Origin: Planctomycetota bacterium
GTDB taxonomy: Bacteria; Planctomycetota; UBA1135; UBA2386
DNA length: 64,000 nucleotides
Reading direction: 5' to 3'
NCBI GenBank assembly: GCA_016794035.1
Contig: JAEUHS010000013.1
Span: 1 to 64,000, forward strand
Shown: positions 37,976-45,291 of the stretch, one piece after another
How the letters are laid out: each line of letters begins with the position of its first letter
Numbering within the stretch: position 1 is the stretch's first letter
Translations under genes and position numbers: made by a program
The notes under the pieces: model-generated
What the model was told of the DNA's origin: nothing
Database searches by the model: none
What the model saw: the letters and a program-made list of their open reading frames with translations, nothing else

Positions 37976-38184
37976 GGCGCGGATTCGTCTACCACAAGGG
38001 GCCCCGCGATACAGGTGCCGAGGCGGTCCTTTGTCGCGGGGGCCGTCGCGGCCGGGTCGCGGCAGCCGGTAGGCGGGGTCGCGCGTTGGCGCGACGGGGT
38101 GGCGGCAGCGAGCGCGCCCCGTGCATCGTGCGCCGGCTGGCGGTGCCCCGGAGCCGGCATCGCAGCGGCCGGCTGCGCCCGGGC

Positions 38185-39045
38185 TCAGACGTCCTGCCGC
38201 TCGCTCACCACCGGCACGCGCTTGCGGATCGGCAGCTGCACCTCGAAGTAGCGCCGGTCGGCGCCGACCGACGGGCTGTTGTATGCCATGGTGCGCATGC
38301 TGCCGGCGAGTTCCCAGTCGGTCGACGTGCGCAGCCACTGCACCAGTCGGTCGTGCAGTTCGCTGACGCGGGCGGGCCGCTCGTAGCCGCGCGAGCCGAT
38401 CGTCAGCACGGTCATCGCCGGCACGTCGACGACCTCGACCCGACCTGCCTTGCCGAGCGGGCCGAGTTCAGGCGAGCCGTAGAGGAACGCCATCGAGCTG
38501 GCGCGCTGGTTGTCGGCCGCGTAGTCGACCTGCACCGGCGTTGTCATCGCGATCTCGCGCTCCTGGATGTGCTGGAACAGCGGCCAGAAGGCGCCCATGC
38601 CGCCGCCGCGCATGTCGGTCCGGACCATCCGGTAGGCGGGGTAGGACCGGATCTCGAGTTCGTCGAGCGCCTGGTATCCCGGCACGCCGGCCGGCAGTTC
38701 GGCCTCGGCCACCGGGCGGAAGGTCAGGTCGGCCACCAGGTCGGCGAGCTGCAGCCGCAACGCGTCGGGCTCGATGGCGGCGGTGCCCAGGGCGTCGGCG
38801 CGGACGCGGGCCGCCGAGCCGGCAGGCAGACGCTCGGTCGCGCGGCGCAGCGCGCTGCGCAGTGTCGCTTCGGTCGCTGCGGTCGCTGCGTCCTGCGCGG
38901 CCGGCGCCAGCGCCTCGGCGAGCATCGCCGCGGCCTGTTCGCGCGCCGCCGGATCGGCGGGCTGCAGCACACGGACCGGTGGCATGGCGGCATCTTGCGC
39001 CGCCAGGGGGAGGGACAAGACGAACAGGCTCACGAACCGGTGCAT
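38185..39045 (-). CDS. SOUL-family heme-binding protein, secreted
   Basis: A 286-residue protein with a signal peptide (SLFVLSLPLAAQ). An Ala/Glu-rich helical region (about residues 30-110) is followed by a C-terminal SOUL domain: LDELEIRSYPAYRM, EREIAMTTPVQVDY and MRTMAYNSPSV. SOUL proteins bind heme or other tetrapyrroles. The periplasmic location is predicted from the signal. The gene stands alone on the minus strand. Confidence 0.85.
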   Translation of the reverse strand: MHRFVSLFVLSLPLAAQDAAMPPVRVLQPADPAAREQAAAMLAEALAPAAQDAATAATEATLRSALRRATERLPAGSAARVRADALGTAAIEPDALRLQLADLVADLTFRPVAEAELPAGVPGYQALDELEIRSYPAYRMVRTDMRGGGMGAFWPLFQHIQEREIAMTTPVQVDYAADNQRASSMAFLYGSPELGPLGKAGRVEVVDVPAMTVLTIGSRGYERPARVSELHDRLVQWLRTSTDWELAGSMRTMAYNSPSVGADRRYFEVQLPIRKRVPVVSERQDV

Positions 39046-39108
39046 GTCGCGGGGTTCGTCGCCCGCCGCCCCGTGGATGCGGTCGCACCGGGCGCCGTCC
39101 GGCGCGGG

Positions 39109-39639
39109 TCAGCCGGCCGCCGGTGCCCGGCCCGCCTTGGTGGTGCCGGCCGGCGCCGCCTTGGCGTTCGCGGTCGTCGCGGGTGCCGGCACCGCGGGCA
39201 CCCCAGCCCGTCGGCGGCAGACGCCGGCGAGCGCGCGGAACGCCTCGCGGCCGATGCGTGCATCCTGTTCGCCGGCCACCGCGAGGTCGTTCAGCGACAG
39301 CAGGCCGGCGAGCTTGCCCTCGCCGTCGACGATCGGCAGGCGGTGTACCTGGTGCTGCACCATGCGGCCGGCCGCGACCGCGACGTCGTCGTCCGGGGCA
39401 CAGGCGAACAGCCGCTTCGACATCGAATCGGCGACGCGCAGCTCCTCGAGTCGCGCGCCGCGCGTCCATGCGGCCATGCAGATGTCGCGATCGGTGATGG
39501 TGGCACCGACGCGGCCTTCGCGATCGACGACCGGCAGGATGCCGATGTCGTGATCCCACATCAGGCGGGCTGCATGCGCGAGCGAGTCCTGGGCCTTGCA
39601 CGTGTGTGCGGGGAACGTCATCAACTCACGGACCTTCAT
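39109..39639 (-). CDS. tandem CBS-domain protein
   Basis: A 176-residue cytoplasmic protein made of two CBS domains: MKVRELMTFPAHTCKAQDSL with ILPVVDREGRVGATITDRDI, and MSKRLFACAPDDDVAVAAG with HRLPIVDGEGKLAGLLSLND. CBS pairs bind adenosyl ligands and act as energy sensors. A short Pro/Ala/Lys tail follows. The ATG at 39639 has AAAAGGAGC upstream, a good ribosome site. No partner enzyme is adjacent. Confidence 0.88.
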   Translation of the reverse strand: MKVRELMTFPAHTCKAQDSLAHAARLMWDHDIGILPVVDREGRVGATITDRDICMAAWTRGARLEELRVADSMSKRLFACAPDDDVAVAAGRMVQHQVHRLPIVDGEGKLAGLLSLNDLAVAGEQDARIGREAFRALAGVCRRRAGVPAVPAPATTANAKAAPAGTTKAGRAPAAG

Positions 39640-39772
39640 GGCGTGCTCCTTTTCGTTGAGGACCAGCCAGTGGAACTGGTTTCGGCCGGCGGCGCCATAC
39701 GCACAGGACCGGGATCGGCGCGTGCGCCGTCGGAACGAGCGGCCGGTGTCGCCGGTCAGCCGAACCGGTGGT

Positions 39773-40837
39773 TCACGACTCGACCGTGCACTGTGCGACC
39801 CAGCCGTCCGCGTCGCGTGCGACCGTCGGGTCGAGCACGGTCGTGCGCCGCGGTTCGACCGTCGCGCCGCGCGGGGCCGAACGCTGCTCACCCAGTCCCG
39901 TGGCCCGCAGGGAGTCGCCGCGCAGCCGCACCTCGAACGACGCGAACACCAGGTCCTGGCGCGCCATGGCCCAGACCACCTCGTCGAGCCAGCGCGCGAG
40001 CAGTTGCGGGCCCTTGGCCGCCGAACACGCGAACTCCACGCGCCGCTGCCGCTGCACCTGCGCCGGATCGGCCACCAGCGACGCCAGCGCCAACGCGAGC
40101 TCGGCGAACGCCTGCGCCTCGGTCGCGGCGAACGCGCGCAGGCCGATGCCCCGCGGCGTCACGAAGCGTTCGTGCCGTGCTTCGATCGTGCGCACGAACG
40201 GTACGAAGCGCACGCCGAGCACGTCCCTGGTGTGCACGACGCCGGCATCGTCCTGGGTGATGTCCACGAGCCGCTGGGCGTCGCGCGGACCGAGGGGCAT
40301 CACCAGGTGCCCATGCGGCGCCAGTTGCGCGAGCAGGGACGGCGGCACCGACTCACTGCCACACGCGACCAGGATGCCGTCGTAGGGGGCGTGCTCGGGC
40401 CAGCCGCGGGCGCCATCGCCAGTCTGCACGTGCACGTTGTCGTAGCCCAGCGCGCGCAACTGCGCGGTCGCCGCGGCCGCGAGCTCGGGCACCAGTTCGA
40501 CGGTGCGCACCTCGTGCACGAGTTCGCCGAGCACCGCTGCCTGATAGCCGCTGCCGGTGCCGATCTCGAGCACGCGGTGCTCGGGCCGGGTCTGCAGCAG
40601 CGACGTCATCAGCGCGACGATGAACGGCTGCGAGATCGTCTGGCCGCAGGCGAGCGACAGCGCCGCATCGTCGTAGGCGCGATCGGCCGAGGCCGCGGGC
40701 ACGAAGCGTTCGCGCGGGATGCGCGCCATCGCCTCCAGCACGCCGGGCCCCGGTGTGGCCAGGCCCGTTCGCCGCGCGGTGCGGGCGAACTGCTCGGTGA
40801 CGGTGGCGAGCATGCGTTTGGGCTCGGGCGGGTTCAT
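39773..40837 (-). CDS. protein-L-isoaspartate O-methyltransferase fused to an archease-like domain
   Basis: A 354-residue two-domain protein. Residues about 10-215 are a PIMT: CGQTISQPFIVALMT and the SAM motif LEIGTGSGYQAAVLGEL, with substrate-loop features. PIMT repairs isoaspartate in aged proteins. Residues about 222-354 look like archease (IGLRAFAATEAQAFAELALA, WLDEVVWAMARQDLVFASFEV, DADGWVAQ), the activator of the RtcB RNA ligase. The archease metal motif HTAD is replaced by TPRG, so its usual Asp is absent. No rtcB gene lies nearby. A start at Met9 (40813) is also possible. Confidence 0.82.
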   Translation of the reverse strand: MNPPEPKRMLATVTEQFARTARRTGLATPGPGVLEAMARIPRERFVPAASADRAYDDAALSLACGQTISQPFIVALMTSLLQTRPEHRVLEIGTGSGYQAAVLGELVHEVRTVELVPELAAAATAQLRALGYDNVHVQTGDGARGWPEHAPYDGILVACGSESVPPSLLAQLAPHGHLVMPLGPRDAQRLVDITQDDAGVVHTRDVLGVRFVPFVRTIEARHERFVTPRGIGLRAFAATEAQAFAELALALASLVADPAQVQRQRRVEFACSAAKGPQLLARWLDEVVWAMARQDLVFASFEVRLRGDSLRATGLGEQRSAPRGATVEPRRTTVLDPTVARDADGWVAQCTVES

Positions 40838-41033
40838 GGACTCGGGTGGGCGCAACGAGCCCGGTCCTGGGGCACGAAACCCCGGACCGCAATACGCAAC
40901 CTGGAGCGAGGCCGTGCGGCCCGACCGGTCGGGCGGCGGCAACGCACGGGGTCCGGGCCGTCGCCGGTCCGTCGGCCCGTTCGCATCGGGGCGGGCGCGC
41001 GCCCGCGTCGGTCCGGCGACCTACGATGCCGCG

Positions 41034-41681
41034 ATGCGAGACGACCTGTTTTCCTCGATGAGGGTCGAATACGGCGATACACCGCTGACCCGCGCCGACA
41101 TGCCGGCCGAGCCGATGTCGTTGTTCCGCAGCTGGCTCGCGGCGGCGACCGCGGCGAACGTCGACGAGCCGAACGCGATGGCGTTCGCGACCTGCGACGC
41201 GGAGCGTCAGCCGCATTGCCGCATCGTGCTGCTCAAGCAGCTCGACGAGCGCGGTTTGACGTTCTTCAGCAACCGGGACAGCGACAAGGGCACGCAGTTG
41301 GCGGCCAACGCGCGCGCCGCGGCGACGTTCTGGTGGCAGCGGCCACGCAATCGCCAGGTGCGGCTCACCGGCAGCGTCGAGCCGGCCAGCGAGGCGGTCT
41401 CGGACGCGTATTTCGCCGCGCGGCCGCGGCGCGCCCAGATCTGCAGCGCGGCGTCGCCGCAGAGCCGTCGCATCGACAGCCGCGCCGAACTGGAACGGCG
41501 CGTCGAGGCGCTGGCCGCCGCGACCGGCGACGCCCCGATCGCACGCCCGCCGCACTGGGGTGGCTACGTGCTGGTGCCGGACACCGTCGAGTTCTGGCAG
41601 GGGCGCGACGGCCGCTTGCACGACCGCTTCCGCTACCGGCGCGGGGTCCACGGCTGGGACCTCGAACGGCTGGCGCCGTGA
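41034..41681 (+). CDS. pdxH: pyridoxamine 5'-phosphate oxidase
   Basis: A 215-residue FMN enzyme that makes pyridoxal 5'-phosphate. Family motifs are AMAFATCDAERQPHCRIVLLK (FMN binding, about residues 43-62), LTFFSNRDSDKGTQLAANARAA, QVRLTGSVEP, SPQSRRI, and the C-terminal phosphate-binding end RYRRGVHGWDLERLAP. Length and order are typical. No strong ribosome site is seen. It is followed 28 bases later by the DUF1080 gene. Confidence 0.94.
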   Translation: MRDDLFSSMRVEYGDTPLTRADMPAEPMSLFRSWLAAATAANVDEPNAMAFATCDAERQPHCRIVLLKQLDERGLTFFSNRDSDKGTQLAANARAAATFWWQRPRNRQVRLTGSVEPASEAVSDAYFAARPRRAQICSAASPQSRRIDSRAELERRVEALAAATGDAPIARPPHWGGYVLVPDTVEFWQGRDGRLHDRFRYRRGVHGWDLERLAP

Positions 41682-41709
41682 CGCGTGCCGCCGTAGCGTC
41701 GGCGTCGCC

Positions 41710-42396
41710 ATGAAGCCGCGCCTGCTGCCGTTCGCGTTCCTCGCCGCCGCCTGTGCGACCACGTCGCCGGCCACCGAGGTGTCGTTGTGGAACGGCACCG
41801 ATCTGCGCGGTTGGCACGCGGACGTGCCGGCGGCCGACGGCGGCAGGGACGTGCCGGCGTCGTTCGTCGTGCGCGACGGCAGGCTCGTCAGCCTCGGCAC
41901 GCCGGCGGGCCACCTGATCACCGATGCGTCCTACCGCGACTACCGGCTGACCGTGGAATGGCGCTGGCCAGGCGAGCCGGGCAACTGCGGCGTGCTGGTG
42001 CACACCTCGACGCCGCGGCGACTGGCCGGCATGTACCCGCAGTCGATCGAGGTGCAGATGCACGCCGGCAACGCCGGTGACTTCTGGTGCATCGGCGAAG
42101 ACCTCGTCGTGCCCGACATGGAGGCGCGGCGCGGGCCGAAGGCGAACTGGGGGGTCGACGGCAGCCGTGCGCGGCGCATCGAGAACCTGACCGACGGCAG
42201 CGAGAAGCCCGCCGGCGACTGGAACCAGATGGTGATCCAGTGCCTCGGCCGCGAGATCACGGTGTGGGTCAACGGCGATCTGGTCAACCACGCCACCGAC
42301 TGCACGACCGACCACGGCCAGATCACGCTGCAGGCGGAGGGCGCCGTCTGCGAGTTCCGGCGCCTCGACCTCGAGGCGCTGCCGGCGGTCCGGTGA
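41710..42396 (+). CDS. DUF1080 (3-keto-disaccharide hydrolase-type) lipoprotein
   Basis: A 228-residue secreted protein with a signal ending FLAAACATT, a possible lipobox. The jelly-roll DUF1080 domain shows LWNGTDLRGWHAD, DYRLTVEWRWPGEPGNCGVLVH and WNQMVIQCLGREITVWVNGDLVN. The family is very common in Planctomycetota and binds or cleaves carbohydrates in the periplasm. Its stop abuts the stop of the convergent ArsR gene, leaving no room for a separate terminator. Confidence 0.88.
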   Translation: MKPRLLPFAFLAAACATTSPATEVSLWNGTDLRGWHADVPAADGGRDVPASFVVRDGRLVSLGTPAGHLITDASYRDYRLTVEWRWPGEPGNCGVLVHTSTPRRLAGMYPQSIEVQMHAGNAGDFWCIGEDLVVPDMEARRGPKANWGVDGSRARRIENLTDGSEKPAGDWNQMVIQCLGREITVWVNGDLVNHATDCTTDHGQITLQAEGAVCEFRRLDLEALPAVR

Positions 42397-42741
42397 TCAG
42401 TCCGCCCGGCGCCGTCGCGCCGGCGCCACCTGCCGGGTGATCGCCGCCTCGGCGGTTGCCAGTTCGCGCACGCGGTTGCACATCAGTTCGCACAGACCGA
42501 ACGTGCGTTCGTCGGCGATTGCGTAGACGACGTTGAGTCCGTCCTTGCGCCGCGTGACCCAGCCGATCTGGTGCAGGATGCCGAGGTGCTTGCTGACGTT
42601 CGCCAGCGACAGGCCCGAAGCCGCCACCAGTTCACCGACGTTCCGCTCGCCGTCGAACAGCAGGTTCATCAGGTGGAGGCGCGACGGTTCGCCGAGCGCG
42701 CGGAACTGCTCCGCCACGCGCTCGAGCATCGCCGCGGTCAT
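42397..42741 (-). CDS. ArsR/SmtB-family transcriptional regulator
   Basis: A 114-residue winged-helix repressor: LGEPSRLHLMNLLFDG, VGELVAASGLSLANVSKHLGIL (recognition helix) and VTRRKDGLNVVYAIAD. Cys84 and Cys88 lie one helical turn apart in the last long helix (ERTFGLCELMCNRV). The metal-binding motif of ArsR/SmtB is absent. As the last gene of the sulfur operon it probably senses persulfide through this thiol pair and represses from the inverted repeat at 47287-47310. That link is inference. Confidence 0.85.
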   Translation of the reverse strand: MTAAMLERVAEQFRALGEPSRLHLMNLLFDGERNVGELVAASGLSLANVSKHLGILHQIGWVTRRKDGLNVVYAIADERTFGLCELMCNRVRELATAEAAITRQVAPARRRRAD

Positions 42742-42761
42742 GGTCGGGTGACGGGCCACGG

Positions 42762-44192
42762 CTATCGGTCTCCGGTCGCGGCCGGCAGTTCGGCCCGCGC
42801 AGCCCACTCGGTCCACGAACCGTTGTACCAGCGGGCCTTCTCGTAGCCGAGCAGGTGCCGCAGCACGAAGTACGCCTCCGAGGCGGTGTGGCCGGTGCGG
42901 CAGCTGACGACGACCGGCTGGTCTGCGGCGAGGCCGAGCGCCGCGTACTCCTGCGCCAGTTCGGCGCGCGGCCGCAGCCATTGCCCGTCGTCGGTGCGCT
43001 GCAGGTCCTTCGAGTAGAGGCGGTTCCGGGCGCCGGGGATGTGGCCGGGGCGCGCCTCGGTCGACTTCTCGCCGCGGAAGAACTCCGGCGGCCGCACGTC
43101 CAGCACCGCCGTGCCGCCGGCCTGCACCTGCGCCGCCAGCTCGTCGATCTGGATCGCGAAGTCGGCGGCGCCCGGCAGTGGCTCGTAGGTCGCCGGCTGG
43201 GGTGCCGTGACCGCCGCGGTCAGCGGCCGCCGTTCGGTGGCCCAGCGCAGGATGCCGCCTTCGAGGATCGCCAGCGATCGGTGGCCGAGCCGCAGCAGCG
43301 CGACGGCTGCCAGGGTGGCGTCCTGGAACTTCGCGTCGGCGTAGATGACGACCGGCGTCGAGCGCGTGAGTCCGAGGCGGCCGAAGTGCGCCGCGAGTTC
43401 GGCGTCGGGCACGAAGAACAGGTCGCGATCGCCCTGCTTGACGCGGATGTCGCCGAGCGACAGCGATTGTGCGCCCGGCACGTGCAGCGCGGCGAACTCG
43501 TCACCCTTGCGCACGTCGAGGATGGCGACCTTGCCGAGGTGTTCGTGCAGCCAGCGCGGCGACACCATCGTCGGTTGCTGCAGCTGCGCCGGGTCGGTGG
43601 CCCAGGTCGCGAGGGCGTTCGGCGCGGGGTCGCCGAGGAAGAACGCCTTCACCAGCGCGAACTCGGGCTGCTCCGCCTTGCTGCTCGCCTCGGCGGCGCC
43701 CGCGCGCAGCGACGGCGGCGTCAGCACCTGCGCCTTGAAGTCCTCGAGGCCACCGGCCAGCACCTTGACGTTGCTGTGGCCCTGGCGCCGCAGCTCGACC
43801 CAGGCCTGGCCCGGGTGGGCAGGGCCGTTGCTGTAGAGCACGACGAGCCGCGGCTGCCTGCCGAACACGGCGGCGCCGGCGTCGCCGCACACCTCGGGCA
43901 CCGTCAGGTTCACCGCGCCCGGCAGATGCCAGGCCGCGAACTCGGCGGCGGGGCGCAGATCGACCAGCGCGAGATCGGTCGGCGCTGCCAGCAGTTCGCG
44001 CGCCAGTTCCTGCGGCGAGATGTGGTCCTGTCCGGTCTCGACGTCCTGCAGCCAGGCAGCGTCGACCGGGTTGATCGCGGCGCGGCCGGCCTTCGGCGCC
44101 AGGCCGCCGATCGTCAGCGCGGCCGAGAGTGCGAGCACCATCACGCCGATGGCGACGGCTTGGGTGGCGTGTTCCGTGGCGGGGTTGTTCAT
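42762..44192 (-). CDS. triple rhodanese-domain sulfurtransferase
   Basis: A 476-residue protein with an N-terminal membrane anchor (about residues 11-30). Three rhodanese domains follow at about 56-155, 206-325 and 345-470. Only the third has the active-site Cys (Cys431 in VVVSCRTGHTASEA). The first two have SNG and ADA in the loop and are likely structural or binding modules. It would move sulfane sulfur at the periplasmic face. The start ATG overlaps the YeeE stop by 4 bases; the ArsR gene follows by 20 bases. Confidence 0.88.
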   Translation of the reverse strand: MNNPATEHATQAVAIGVMVLALSAALTIGGLAPKAGRAAINPVDAAWLQDVETGQDHISPQELARELLAAPTDLALVDLRPAAEFAAWHLPGAVNLTVPEVCGDAGAAVFGRQPRLVVLYSNGPAHPGQAWVELRRQGHSNVKVLAGGLEDFKAQVLTPPSLRAGAAEASSKAEQPEFALVKAFFLGDPAPNALATWATDPAQLQQPTMVSPRWLHEHLGKVAILDVRKGDEFAALHVPGAQSLSLGDIRVKQGDRDLFFVPDAELAAHFGRLGLTRSTPVVIYADAKFQDATLAAVALLRLGHRSLAILEGGILRWATERRPLTAAVTAPQPATYEPLPGAADFAIQIDELAAQVQAGGTAVLDVRPPEFFRGEKSTEARPGHIPGARNRLYSKDLQRTDDGQWLRPRAELAQEYAALGLAADQPVVVSCRTGHTASEAYFVLRHLLGYEKARWYNGSWTEWAARAELPAATGDR

Positions 44193-44779
44193 GCTGGGTT
44201 CCTCTTCGACATGATGCGTTCGACCTTGGTGGCACCGACGAACGCCGCCAGCGCCACGACCAGGAGAGCGAGGGCGCCGACCGGCCCCGAGACGCCGAGT
44301 CGTTCCGGCAACGAGCCGATCGCGCAGGTGCCCGCATGCAGGAAGTCGCCGAGGTGCGGCTGCATGCCGGCGAAAGCCAGGCTGCCGATGCCGGCGCCGA
44401 GCAGGAAGATCAGCGCGTCGAGCTTGCCGCTGGCGAGGCCGACGGCTGCCGTGCCCGGGCACCAGCCGCCGGCGACGAAGCCGAGGCCGAAGACCAGGCC
44501 GCCGACCAGCTGCGGCCACAGGATCGACTCGGGCACGTAGAGCGACGCGAGGTCGACGTAGCCCAGGGCGCCGAGCGCCTGCAGGCCGAGCGCCGCGGTG
44601 ACCATCGCCGCGAACATCACCTTCAGCACCGCGAAGTCGCGCAGGTAGAAGATCGCCGTCAGCTTGCGACTGCTGCCGAAGCCGGCGCGTTCGAGCCAGA
44701 AGCCGAAGCCGGTGCCGACCAGCAGCGACAGCAGCAGGCCGATCGGCGAACCGAGCAGGTCGTTGGCGTAGAGGTTCAT
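44189..44779 (-). CDS. YeeE/YedE-family sulfur transport membrane protein (C-terminal half)
   Basis: A 196-residue multi-helix inner-membrane protein. The FWLERAGFGSSRKLTAIFYLRD segment and the Cys-bearing re-entrant loop GGWCPGTAAVGLASG (Cys107) are the YeeE/YedE signature. YeeE imports thiosulfate through a relay of conserved cysteines. Here the family is split into two consecutive genes overlapping by 4 bases, as in many two-gene pmp systems. Direction of transport is not shown by sequence. Confidence 0.9.
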   Translation of the reverse strand: MNLYANDLLGSPIGLLLSLLVGTGFGFWLERAGFGSSRKLTAIFYLRDFAVLKVMFAAMVTAALGLQALGALGYVDLASLYVPESILWPQLVGGLVFGLGFVAGGWCPGTAAVGLASGKLDALIFLLGAGIGSLAFAGMQPHLGDFLHAGTCAIGSLPERLGVSGPVGALALLVVALAAFVGATKVERIMSKRNPA

Positions 44780-45282
44780 CGCCACTCCTGCCGCACCAGC
44801 GGGGCCAGCGCGAACGCGGCGGCGAAGCAGGCGCCGGTGAACACGAAGCTGCCGGTCTGCAGCATCGCGCCGCCGGACAGTGCCTGGCCGGACGTGCAGC
44901 CGAGCGCGAAGCGCGCGCCGATCCCGGCGAGCGCGCCGCCGAGCAGCGCCAGCACCAGGCGCAGCCCGGGTGCCGCCGTCGGTCCACGTTCGATCTGCAG
45001 GCCGGTGCGTCCGGCCGCGAACGCGGACAGGAAGCCGCCGAGCAGGGTGCCGGCGAACATCGTCACCAGGTAGTAGGCGAGCGGGTTGCCGTCGGCGAAG
45101 TAGCCGCCGAGGTAGGCGTTGTGCTCGACGGCGGCCGGCGCGATCGCGTGCGCCGCCGAGGTCGCGATGCGCGTGATGCCGCCCGATGCGCCGAGGCCGG
45201 TGCCGAGCACGACGTAGGAGACGAGCAGGGTCAGACCGAGACCTGCGCCGGCCACGTAGGGATTCCAGTAGGGCTTCTGCAT
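44776..45282 (-). CDS. YeeE/YedE-family sulfur transport membrane protein (N-terminal half)
   Basis: A 168-residue membrane protein, partner of the next gene. It starts with a conserved NPYVAGAGLGLTLLVSY helix. The second signature ALGCTSGQALSGGA contains Cys129, the counterpart of the CPG Cys in the other half. Together the two proteins would form the full pseudo-symmetric thiosulfate or sulfane-sulfur permease. It lies nine bases after the dioxygenase-rhodanese gene. Confidence 0.9.
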   Translation of the reverse strand: MQKPYWNPYVAGAGLGLTLLVSYVVLGTGLGASGGITRIATSAAHAIAPAAVEHNAYLGGYFADGNPLAYYLVTMFAGTLLGGFLSAFAAGRTGLQIERGPTAAPGLRLVLALLGGALAGIGARFALGCTSGQALSGGAMLQTGSFVFTGACFAAAFALAPLVRQEWR

Positions 45283-45291
45283 GCGGTCTCC

